Assembly (NCBI GenBank): GCA_900323505.1
Contig: OOIN01000032.1
Location: 372,001 to 436,000, forward strand
DNA: 64,000 nucleotides
From: Ustilago trichophora
Lineage: Eukaryota; Basidiomycota; Ustilaginomycetes; Ustilaginales; Ustilaginaceae
Direction: 5' to 3'
A program made the position numbers and the translations under genes. The number at the start of each line of letters is the position of its first letter. Within the stretch, counting starts at the first letter, position 1. Below the pieces are notes generated by a model. The model was not told the DNA's origin and did not search any database. It saw only the letters and a list, made by a program, of their open reading frames with translations. Positions 7,897 to 17,672 of the stretch are shown here, piece by piece.

Positions 7897-10839
7897 TCAT
7901 CTGCGCTCTCGCATCCTCCACGCCACCGCCCCAGCCAACAGCGCAAAGAATCCAACCACAAATCCGAGCGCCAACACCAGCAGATCCCTGTAGAACGCAT
8001 CGTTCTTAAACGCAAACAGATTGCCCGAAAACACCGACACAGACGCCGTAATCGACACCCCGCCTACACTATCAACCAGCTGCAATCCGCTCAACTCGTG
8101 ACTAGCCACCGCCTCCAAGGCATACTTCATAGGACAGATCCACTGCAACCATCTAAAAGCACCATTGAGATCGTTGAGGTTGAGCAGGAATCCGCCAAAT
8201 CCAATGTTGAAGAGGATGAAGACGCCGGCGAAGAGAATTGAGATCGACAGATCTTCGATGAGGGCAGAGAGGAGCATGTTGTATAGCGCCATGCAGATGT
8301 GGAAGAGGACGGCGATGAGGAGGAATTCGAAAAAGTAGTTTGCTTGTGGCTTGAGCCCCACCATCCAGTACATGATGATGCTGAGTAGTAGAGCGGGGAT
8401 GACGCGAAGGAGGAGTGCGTCGTACACGACATAGCTGATCAGCCACGCCAGAGGACCATAGAGACCATTGGCTCGTTCGCGCATCATCAACGGGCGCGCT
8501 TTCGAGAGCGCAGTGGCCGAGGAGAGCGCCGAAAAGGACAGCAAGATAAAGAGGAAGTACATCGACCCGACGCGGTTCTGGAATCCAGCAATGGTCAACT
8601 TGACCTGGTAGAAGCAGCCACCAACAATCGCACCGATAACAATGGCACCGATGATATGAGCAAGTGCACCCGCAGGGTCCCGCTTGGCAGTGATAAAGTT
8701 GCGTCGGCAAAGCGTCGCGAACTGCGTCATGAAGCAAGCCATTGAAGAGCCGCCAGCTGTCTTTTGCCAAGACTCGCCGGCGGCGATTGCCATGCTCTCG
8801 CTAGGCGATGAACCCATGGCGGTATCGCGACCGGCCGCGCCGCCATCGGACGAAAACTTGCCCGTCTGCTCAGGCAACGACTTTTCGCCGATAGCACTTG
8901 TGCGCAGAGATACGTCGGGGGAAGAAGCAATCTTGAGCAGATGGTCCGCGACATTGTGGCCGGCGGGACACTGTTCACCCTGCCTCTCGCACCACGCCAG
9001 CGAGTCGGAAGGTGAGCCATGGTAGATGACGGCTCCCTGCGACATGAGCATGATCTGGTCAAAGCCGTGGAAAATCTCTGACGAAGGCTGGTGGACAGTG
9101 ACGATGACAGTGGTGCCCCCAACCTGTGAGCCGGTGGCGAGCTCACGGAAGGCCGAGATGACACGTGCTGCCGAGAAGGCATCGAGACCAGACAGCGGTT
9201 CGTCTGCAATGAGCAAGCGAGGTCGCGAAACAAGCGCACAACCAATCGAGACCCTACGCCTCTCTCCACCAGACAGGCCACGTCGGCTCGCATCGCCAAT
9301 TCGCTTGTTGGCAAATCTCTCGAGACCAAGCTGCTGGATCACGTTGGCTACGATCTCGGCCTTTTCAGCACGAGAGACGTTGTCGGGGAGCGAAAGGTCG
9401 GCTGCCATCTGCAGAGCTTCGCGGACAGTCGAGAAGGCAGGTAGAGCGTCCTCCTGGTCTACGAAGCCAATGGCTAGACGCGAGGAGGTCGGACCAGCTT
9501 CCGATTCAAGAGAAGCCTTGATGGCACGGATGGTACCCGAGACGCGACCTATTTTGTATCGACCCGCCAGGATCTCGACGAGACTAGTCTTGCCGGCACC
9601 AGAAGGACCAAGAACAGCGACCATGCGGCCAGGGTCGATACGTCCGGAGCTGTTGCGCAAGACAGTCAGACTCGAAGCCGAGTCGAGGTGCTCGACCGAG
9701 TCGCTAAAGTCGGACGAGGGGACAACTTCTGCAAGCTGACTCGACTCTGACTTGGTGGCGTGTCTGCGAAGGCCGCGCTTGGTTGGGACGCTGTAGTTTA
9801 GACTTTCCCATCCAAGGCCCAGAGGTCCTCGTCCTGCACCCTTTGGGAGTTGTCTTGCCCTTCTTTGCTGCCACAGACCGAAGAGCAGCAAGCCAGCAAT
9901 CGCAGCCACGGCTACACCGAGAATGACGAGACCAGCAATGACCGCACTGCTGAGCGAGGAGCTACTGTCTTGGCTGTCACCCTCGCCAGAGCCGGTCGCG
10001 TAGAAGGTGTCAAGCTCGGACTGAGTGACGCAGGAGCCAAACTGACAGTTTTCCAAAGGAAGACCTTCTTGACCCAAAAAGTTGTTGAGGAGTTCTCCCC
10101 TGAAGGCACAGTGCGAGGTGGCGGTAGCATTGTTGGGATCAGCATAGTCGCAGGGCATAGTGAGCGTGCCGTTGAGGTTGTTGATCACAGGAGAGAGGTC
10201 GAGCTGGCCCTTCCCGCACATCGCGGTCCCTGGAATGCAGTAGCATTGCAGCGACGTGCAGGTCCAGAGACTGCTTCCTAGTTTCGAATCGGCCTGCGGG
10301 CTGAGAGTCGAACTGGAGTTTTTGGCGGTGCAACCGGCAGCTTGGCAGTAGAACTGCTCTACACCATCAAGCCACACTTGTGAGAGAGCCGTGTTACTCT
10401 CTACGGGCCAACTGGCGAGGCCAGTCTCGGAGAAGCTATCGGGCTTGTAGGTCTTGGAGAGCGTCATGCGCATCTCTCCTGGAAAGACGCCATTGACGGT
10501 GGGTTGCTTGACGTCGCAGTCGATGTAGGTGGTGCGTACCGCGGAAGGCTGCTTGTGGCAGACGAGGGTCTCGTTGCTTCCAAAGAGGGACTTGGGAGTG
10601 CTGAGGCCCAGCGATGACTTGCGTGCCTGACAGGCATTCGGGGTCTGGCAGACGTTGCAGTTGATGCCGCCGAATCCAGCGTCGCACGAAGAGCACTGCT
10701 TGTCAGAGGTGGGCTTAGGAACGCGAGCATCGGCAGCGACAAAGGTCGAGTTGCACGTGGCGACGTTGCAAGCGGTGCCATTGGCAGATGCAATACCGGG
10801 AGGGCAGCTCTTGTACATAGACAGGTTGCTGACGGACAT
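7897..10839 (-). CDS. ADP1: Adp1-type ABCG transporter with EGF-like ectodomain
   Basis: A half-size ABC transporter (980 residues) of the eye-pigment/ABCG group, orthologous in layout to yeast Adp1; its substrate is not known from sequence. A Cys-rich extracellular N-terminus includes an EGF-like phrase (CDAGFGGINCNVCQ) and many paired cysteines. A first membrane helix follows (about residues 298-325, SSAVIAGLVILGVAVAAIAG). The nucleotide-binding domain has Walker A GPSGAGKTS near residue 410, signature LSGGERRR near 520 and Walker B LLIADEP near 545. The C-terminal ABC2 membrane domain starts near residue 720 and ends in a hydrophobic hairpin before RMRERR. The start at 10839 is the first in-frame Met. 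Yeast Adp1 has about 70 more N-terminal residues with a signal peptide. Here the open frame continues upstream without any ATG, so the true N-terminus is uncertain. Confidence 0.88.
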   Translation of the reverse strand: MSVSNLSMYKSCPPGIASANGTACNVATCNSTFVAADARVPKPTSDKQCSSCDAGFGGINCNVCQTPNACQARKSSLGLSTPKSLFGSNETLVCHKQPSAVRTTYIDCDVKQPTVNGVFPGEMRMTLSKTYKPDSFSETGLASWPVESNTALSQVWLDGVEQFYCQAAGCTAKNSSSTLSPQADSKLGSSLWTCTSLQCYCIPGTAMCGKGQLDLSPVINNLNGTLTMPCDYADPNNATATSHCAFRGELLNNFLGQEGLPLENCQFGSCVTQSELDTFYATGSGEGDSQDSSSSLSSAVIAGLVILGVAVAAIAGLLLFGLWQQRRARQLPKGAGRGPLGLGWESLNYSVPTKRGLRRHATKSESSQLAEVVPSSDFSDSVEHLDSASSLTVLRNSSGRIDPGRMVAVLGPSGAGKTSLVEILAGRYKIGRVSGTIRAIKASLESEAGPTSSRLAIGFVDQEDALPAFSTVREALQMAADLSLPDNVSRAEKAEIVANVIQQLGLERFANKRIGDASRRGLSGGERRRVSIGCALVSRPRLLIADEPLSGLDAFSAARVISAFRELATGSQVGGTTVIVTVHQPSSEIFHGFDQIMLMSQGAVIYHGSPSDSLAWCERQGEQCPAGHNVADHLLKIASSPDVSLRTSAIGEKSLPEQTGKFSSDGGAAGRDTAMGSSPSESMAIAAGESWQKTAGGSSMACFMTQFATLCRRNFITAKRDPAGALAHIIGAIVIGAIVGGCFYQVKLTIAGFQNRVGSMYFLFILLSFSALSSATALSKARPLMMRERANGLYGPLAWLISYVVYDALLLRVIPALLLSIIMYWMVGLKPQANYFFEFLLIAVLFHICMALYNMLLSALIEDLSISILFAGVFILFNIGFGGFLLNLNDLNGAFRWLQWICPMKYALEAVASHELSGLQLVDSVGGVSITASVSVFSGNLFAFKNDAFYRDLLVLALGFVVGFFALLAGAVAWRMRERR

Positions 10840-10916
10840 ATTGGCAAGAGGCAGAAGAGGCCGTTGACAGAGAAGCGGCCTGCTTATCGGGAGGAGGGGG
10901 TTCGATGGGAATCCTG

Positions 10917-10923
10917 TATATAT
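10917..10923 (-). promoter_or_regulatory. Possible TATA element of the ABCG gene
   Basis: TATATAT lies 78-84 bp upstream of the ATG at 10839. If it functions as a TATA box, transcription would start within about 50 bp of that ATG, arguing against an unseen upstream signal-peptide exon. Confidence 0.35.
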
Positions 10924-13900
10924 GCGTATCCGATGAGCGCAGCTGATTCGGCAAGTGGCGTCAATGATAGAGATGGATTGCGGGAGAAATGCGGTGTGAG
11001 GTCAAAGAGTGCTTCGGGGCCGTCCTTTTAGACGATGAAATGGGGCGCGCTCGGCTCGCCTTTGGCCGAAAGCGTGGAAGTGGGAACACAAAAGGCGTGT
11101 TTCAGCACATGGTGGGACGCTTCAATGTGGGAATAAGCAGCAGCTGATTAGGGCGAATCGGATACGGTGTTGGATGAAAGGGAACGTGCGATGCGTTGTT
11201 AAAGGGCGAAAAGCGACTCGGTATCTTGGTGGGTGTTGTTTCGTGAGTGGGATCCATCAAATTTGCTACCTGGACAAGATGTAGCCTAACCTCGCACTGA
11301 TTCGTCGACTATAGTGGGAAGTCGTTTTCAACGCCGTCCTTCAATCTGATCTAGTCGTCTCCGATAGCTTCCAATAGGAAAGACGATGAGAAGGCTCTTA
11401 AAGCTCGAAGGTGGCGTAGAAGGCTTATTCTCCAACGCGATTGATTGCGTGTGGCAGCGGAATATCCGAGGCGTGCCTTTTCTCGGCTTCATTCCCACAC
11501 AACACACACGAGAAAAATTCAAGGCTGCAGGCCACAGTCTGCACCACAGATGGATTTTGATGCGGGGAAGGCGACACGGGAAGGAGCTCTCTTGTGCACG
11601 CACACGCGATTTCAAAGAGAAGAGAGACTGATTCAGAGCTGTGTTCCATGAATTCGGCCCTCAGGGTCCTCTGGTTCAGTCCGCCCGCCAGAAATCACTG
11701 AATCCAATTGATGCTACAGTACTGTCCACAAAATAGATGATCACCACCGTTACTTTCCCCGACTGCTACCTGCTCTTGAAGGGTGGATCACTGCAGACAT
11801 AGAAGCGAAACCCGAATGGCATAACAGAGGCACTTTCGCTGGACCACGGACTCTGTAGTGTAGTCTCATTCACTGATGAAGAGACCACCAAACTTGCGCC
11901 CCGCGAGGCTCAAACATCCAGATGGTGGCGAGGTCATGAGCAAAGATAAAGCAAATCACTTGGACTCACTAGATTGCTACTTGATCAATCGAGAGTCTGA
12001 CATGTGTCTGCTTCTTGCGACAGGATCGCTTTTGCAAAAAGTGCCTTAGCTGTTACCTTGAAGCGATGCCAAAGATGAGTTGCAATCAAAAAGGATAACA
12101 AAAAGACGTTAAAGAAATAAATAAAAATAAAAAATAATCAAAACAATGTGTACTGTACATACGAGGGGCTGGCGAAGAGGCGCCTCGCTTGAAAGCATCA
12201 GAGGCGAATTTTGAGCGTTATTTGGAGGTTCGCTTAGGAGAAAAAACCAAAGGCAGAACAACATTTCTTCTCGCTCCTTTCCTTTGAAGCTCACCAAATG
12301 CAAGGAACCGAAAGCACGAGTCGGAACGGCCAGAATATGCTATTCGGTTGGAACAGCTCTCTGTCTGGCGCCGGATGAGTGGAAATATAGATACATGTAG
12401 ATTTATATATGTGTGTGTGTGTAAATGTTTTCGGGATGTTGACAACAGCCCGTCGTGTACCAGACAGCAGCCTGGAACACGCTGAATGGAAAGCTTTCGT
12501 CACCAGTCGGGCTCGGATCGACATGAAAGATGCAAAGTGGGGGCTCGAAACCTTGTACGATACGTCAGAAGCGCCTGGACTGCTTCTTGTATGATTCCAA
12601 CCCCGATCGCCAATGGTGTGTCTCTTCGCCCACACAACCTCAGCTCGCACATTGTATTGACTATCAAGGTTCGCGTCGGGGGCAGTGGCGTAGTCCTTGT
12701 GGTGCTCAGAATCGGTACAATTGGATCCTTCCACACTTGAAGCGAGATACCTCTACAGGTTAGGGTTGTTGCAATGGATGAATCGCCTTTGCATTGCCTT
12801 TATGGGACGAGTGACAGACGACTCTCTAGTCTTGTCTATCCCAGCCAAACTGAGCATGAAAAAGCGTTGCACGACTTACTTGGAATCAAGAGCGTGTCGA
12901 GCGCGACTCTAAATGACAACGCGGCTGCTGATGATGCCTGCGGGACCATGCATGAAATCTCGAGCTGCTTTCTTTCTTTTTTTTTTCTTTTTTTTTTCTT
13001 TTTCTTTTCGATCTCCTCTGTCCACCAAGCTGCCTTGTTTGATGGACAACCCTGGAAGAGGCGCGCAAACAAACAAAGCGACGAGAGACAACAAGACTAG
13101 CGTTCCTGATCAGGATGTTGAAATGATTGAGACATCGAGCAAACCAAGTCAGACTTGTCTTCGAGATCAGGACCCGCATCACGACAGAGAGAGTGAGAGA
13201 GATGCTTCTTTCAAGGGAGCATCCCACGGTTTTGTATGGAACATGAAGCAGCTGGCCGCTTCCAAGTGGAAATCAATGCAAAGAAATCGAAAAGCTGTCA
13301 TGCAGGCAGAATCTAATCGTTTTGTACTCTTGAAAAGTAGAGCTTTCAAAAGTCGAAATCCGAAGCTGCAGCCAAGGGAGAGAGAGAGGGTTCAGTCACC
13401 AAGAAAGGCGATTCTCGAGGCTGGAGAAGAGCACAAATCGAGTTAGAGTGGTGAAGAGGGGCCGAAGAAAATTAAGATTTTCAGGTCAAGAAGCTACAGT
13501 TTACACTGTGCAGTAACTTACTGCAACTGCCGAATGCTTAAAAAACAGTCGTGCGATGGTTGAAACAACAAATCTGGCAATCGAGCAGAGGTGAAAAAAA
13601 AACAAAGCTCCTCGAGGTCATCTTTTTTTTGTACGCCCCCAATGTGTCCAGTATGTCTGTCTAACGTACTGTAAACTGTGTTCCTGTCAGACAGTTGAGA
13701 AGAGCCATTGCACTGCAGCAGGCACCGAATTCGATAATTGAAAATTGGGAAATTGAAAATTGAAAAATCATCTTGGACCAACGACGCCCACGCTTCTGCA
13801 GCTGCACCTCTCCACGCTCCTCTAGGGAGAAAAGAAAAAGAAAAAGAGGTAGCAGCTCGAGTATCTGAGATTCTCACCGCGTTTGTGCATCTTGCATGTG

Positions 13901-14058
13901 CCGTGCCACTCTGCTGCTAATGCTTTTGACTGGTGTGCTGCCCGCGACGTGCAAATGGAAGTATGGTAACCGACCCTCCTGGCATCGCGTAGGCTTGGCC
14001 CTCCAGTGTCCTTGATCTGGGCCTTGAGTCTGTCTGGTTAGCTTTTGAGAGCGTCAGG

Positions 14059-14059
<1 letters not shown>

Positions 14060-14094
<35 letters not shown>
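14060..14094. repeat. (CA)17 microsatellite
   Basis: An uninterrupted CA dinucleotide run followed by one variant unit, in the presumed promoter of the ARID gene. Confidence 0.95.
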
Positions 14095-14101
<7 letters not shown>

Positions 14102-14149
14102 ACCCTCGCACTCTCTTTTTTTTTCGATGCCTCCCGCTCCGCCGTCGCT

Positions 14150-14161
14150 TACAGTACTGTA
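14150..14161. promoter_or_regulatory. TACAGTACTGTA palindrome
   Basis: A perfect 12-nt palindrome about 1.1 kb upstream of the ARID gene ATG. It belongs to the same motif family as the elements at 7209, 21283, 36050 and 47383. Function is unknown. Confidence 0.35.
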
Positions 14162-15286
14162 CCCGTCTGGCTGTCCCTCACACACTCTCTCTCTTCTCTC
14201 TCTCTCTCTCGCTCTCCCCTCTCTGCACACACGGAAACGTCGTTCGCCTCGCGCCGCCGCCGCCGCCTTTTGCTTTCTCGAATCGTCGTCGTGTGTGGCC
14301 CTACCCCTTCCGCTCGTCGCCATCATCGTTGTCCCCGCCAACTTCACCATCGTCTTCCTGCTCCTCTTCCTGCTCCTCTTCTTCTTCATCATCATCATCA
14401 ACGCCGTAGCCGCCGTAGTCGACCGTCTCTCGACCGGAGCTCTTCCCTCTTCTCTCTTTTGCCTCTCTTCTGTGGCCTTCGCCTTTGCCACTTTCGCTTC
14501 CGTCGTTCCGGTTTCGTTTCCGTCTTGTCTCTGGTGCTTGGACCGATCGACCCATCCATCCTTACGAGCTTCTCCGGCCACATTCATACACCGTATCTTG
14601 GCTCCATCTGGATTGCGACACGCATCGGTACGCCTCCTTGTAGGCTATCCATCTTTTCTCCATCCCCAAAAATACCGCCAAGCTTGTCTCCTCTCACACC
14701 TGCGCTGGTGGCACCATCGACCTCCTTCATATACCCAGCCGCTTATACTTCTACAACCTGCTTCCTTCGTGCTAGCAGCTTGACCGTATCGTATTCTCGA
14801 CCCTCCTGACCATCTTGGCTTTCGTACGACCCGCCAGTTTCTGATTCTCGTCCATCTCATCGCATCGACTTCATTCCAGTCCATTCGCACAGATCGCTTT
14901 GGCATCACACATACATACACATTCCACTCCTTTCCTTTGCTGCAACCAATCTCTATCTCCATAGATTCGCCAATTTCGACGCTCTACCCTCCTCCATCCT
15001 TGCGTCTTGAATGTTGGACGTGGCTCATCACGCTTTCTCCTCCTGATCACTGCCCAGCGAGCTTCTTCAAGCTCTTGGTGCTTCACCTTGATCGTCTTTC
15101 ATCTTCAGCCTAGTGCTCCTCCACGTAACTAACGCTCAGCAGACGCAGTTGCCGTTCACGCTTCGGACCCTTCCGCGCCTTATCGGGCATCTTCGAGCCC
15201 CGCGCGTAGACAGCGATCGCCTCTTGTAGTTGGCCACCCTCGTCTAGATATCATCGGTCAGCCTTGTGTTGCTATTGACTGCAATC

Positions 15287-16298
15287 ATGTCGGGCTTCGA
15301 CCAGTCGCACAATGGTGCGTTCTTTAACTTTAACAACCTCACACCCCAACAGCTCAACATGCTCCGCCAACAGAATCAGATGCAGCAAGCTGTACAAATG
15401 CCACAGCAACAGCAGCCACAACCCCAGCCTCCACCCAGCACCCAGCCTCAGATGCAGCAGAGGAATCCCATGATGCCTCAACTCGGCTTGCCTGCTGGCT
15501 TCAACCAGCAGCAGCTGCAGGCCTTCATGGCTCAGCAGCAGTCTCAGCTTGCCAATGGCATGATGGCCAACAACCAGAATCCGCTCATGCAGATCATGCG
15601 TCCTCAACCCATGGTTCAGCCTCAGACGACTCAACAGCAGATGCAGCAGCAACAGCAGCCACAGCATCAGATGCAGCCACAACAGCAGCAGCAGCAACAC
15701 GCACAACTGCAAAGTCAGATGGGCCACCAAGCTTCCGCTTCACAGCCTGCTCACCTTCAGCAGCAGCCACAACAGGCCGCCAACATGGGTGCAACACCTC
15801 AGATGGGCGGTCTTGCTGGGCCGACTCCCACTTTTGCACAGCTCTCGCATGCCATCGAGCAGGCCAAGAAGGGCAATCTCACACAAGAGCAAATGATTCA
15901 GGTACGTCGCTCTCATGAATGAATGCTACTACGGTAATGGTTCCGCACTCGGTGTGCACTTTGCTGACCTAATTCTTCCTGCTTCCTCTCCTTGTATCAC
16001 AACAGTTGCGGCAACTGATCACACGCCAACAGGCCATGCAAGCACAACAGCAGGCGGCGCAGAATCAGAACACTGGTGCTAGGCCTTTGCAGCCTGGGCA
16101 GCCCATGATGAACCTTCCTGTGGCCAATGGTCAAAACTTTGCCAACGCTATGCAGAGGACGCCCCAGATGCAGGCGCAAGCCCAAATGATGGCCGGCCTC
16201 CAACAAATCCGTCCCGGTGGACCTCAATCAACACCAACTATGGGATCGCAAGGCTTTTTGCAGCCTGCAGCCCCGGGTCAGCAGCAACAGCCACAGCC

Positions 16299-16345
<47 letters not shown>

Positions 16346-17640
16346 ACCAGGTGCAGTCGTCCCCTCAAGTGTCCTTGCAAGGCCCTGCGCAGATGAACCA
16401 ACAGCAGATGGCTCGTGCACCTACCCCACAGCAGGTGCCTGGTTTGCAGCAAAACACGCAGCAGCAGCAACAGCCACAGCAGATGATGGGCCAGCAGCCT
16501 GGTCAGCCTGGACAGCAGAGGCCGGTAGCTGGACGATCAGAGCCAACCTCTGGTGCCAGCAATCAGCAGAACCCCCTCAACTTTCTGCGTCTGCTGCATC
16601 AGCGTGTCACTGACATCGAGAGCAAGCTCACATCCGATCTCAGCGCCGAAGAACGCCAAATGGTTCAGCAGCAGCACGCAGAGGCCAAGCGACTGCAATC
16701 TGCGCTACTACAGCGTCTCAACGTGCAGAACGCTCAGCAATTTGCCGCTCTCATGCAGCAAGGCCAGCAGAATCAGAACGCACAAGCCGGTCAGATGCAG
16801 AACAACCAGCAGCAGCAGCCACAACAGCAGGCGCAACAGCCCCAGCCTCCTCAGCAACAACAGCAACAACAGCAACAACAGCAGCAGCAAGGCGTTGGCA
16901 TGATGGGCAATCCCATGATGAGCTCCAACGCACCCGCACAACCTCAAGCGTCTCCTGTGATCCGACCGCCAAACCGTCCAGGGTCAGCACGTCCCCCTCA
17001 GGGACAGTTTGGCAGCCCCATGCTGAATCAGACCGGTCTGCAAACGCAGAATGCACAGCAAGCGCCGCCGCAACAACCGTCTCAGGTTCGCCCTTCGCCG
17101 CAAATGGGTGCGATGAATATTGGCGGACAGCCTGGCATGTCTGGCCTCCAAGGTGTACCATCTCTTCGCCCAGAGCAGTTCATGAAGGCTCTTGTCGATT
17201 TGATGAAGAAGCGCGGCACCCCCATCACCTCTTTGCCAAAGGTCGGTGGAAGGGAACTGGATCTATACCGCTTCTACCAGATAGTTCAAGCTCATGGCGG
17301 TAGCGAAGGCGCGCATCAGAAGGGTGCATGGCCCGCCATCGCCATGTCTCTGGAGCTTGCACCGCTTGGCTCTCCTCAGACCCAGGCGCTCGGCCAGGCG
17401 CTGGCTACCGAGTATCGCAACTACCTTGCTCCGTTCGAGGAGACCTGGCAGCGCGCCATGCAGCATCAGTACCAGATGTCCATGGCAGGTGCAGGTCTCG
17501 GCCAGAACCAGGGTCAGACCAACCCGCAAGCACCCGCCTTCCGACCACCATCGACGCCGCAGATGCAGTCGCAGCAGCCCAATCAGCAGCCCAACCAGCT
17601 GCAGGGTCAACAGGCCACTATGATGCCGCCGAACCAGCCG

Positions 17641-17672
<32 letters not shown>

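Larger units (their letters stand above)
10840..15286. other. 4.4-kb gene-poor region and leader of the ARID gene
   Basis: No gene could be supported. The left end carries the ABCG promoter. The middle (11300-13900) holds only short frames on both strands with no recognisable motif, plus a T-rich run near 12970-13010. From about 14050 to 15280 the + strand is pyrimidine-rich, with a CA microsatellite at 14060-14094, CT runs near 14190-14215 and a TACAGTACTGTA palindrome at 14150-14161. This is the expected promoter and long leader of the ARID protein gene. Leader introns cannot be excluded. Confidence 0.55.

Noticed and set aside
12913..13446. 177-codon plus-strand frame
   Set aside because: It begins in a T-rich run (poly-Phe), no motif is seen, and the opposite strand is equally open. 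Not enough to support a gene.
14045..14809. 254-codon plus-strand frame starting in the CA repeat
   Set aside because: Low-complexity His/Thr/Ser/Leu translation of CA- and CT-rich leader DNA, without any domain and without a convincing start.
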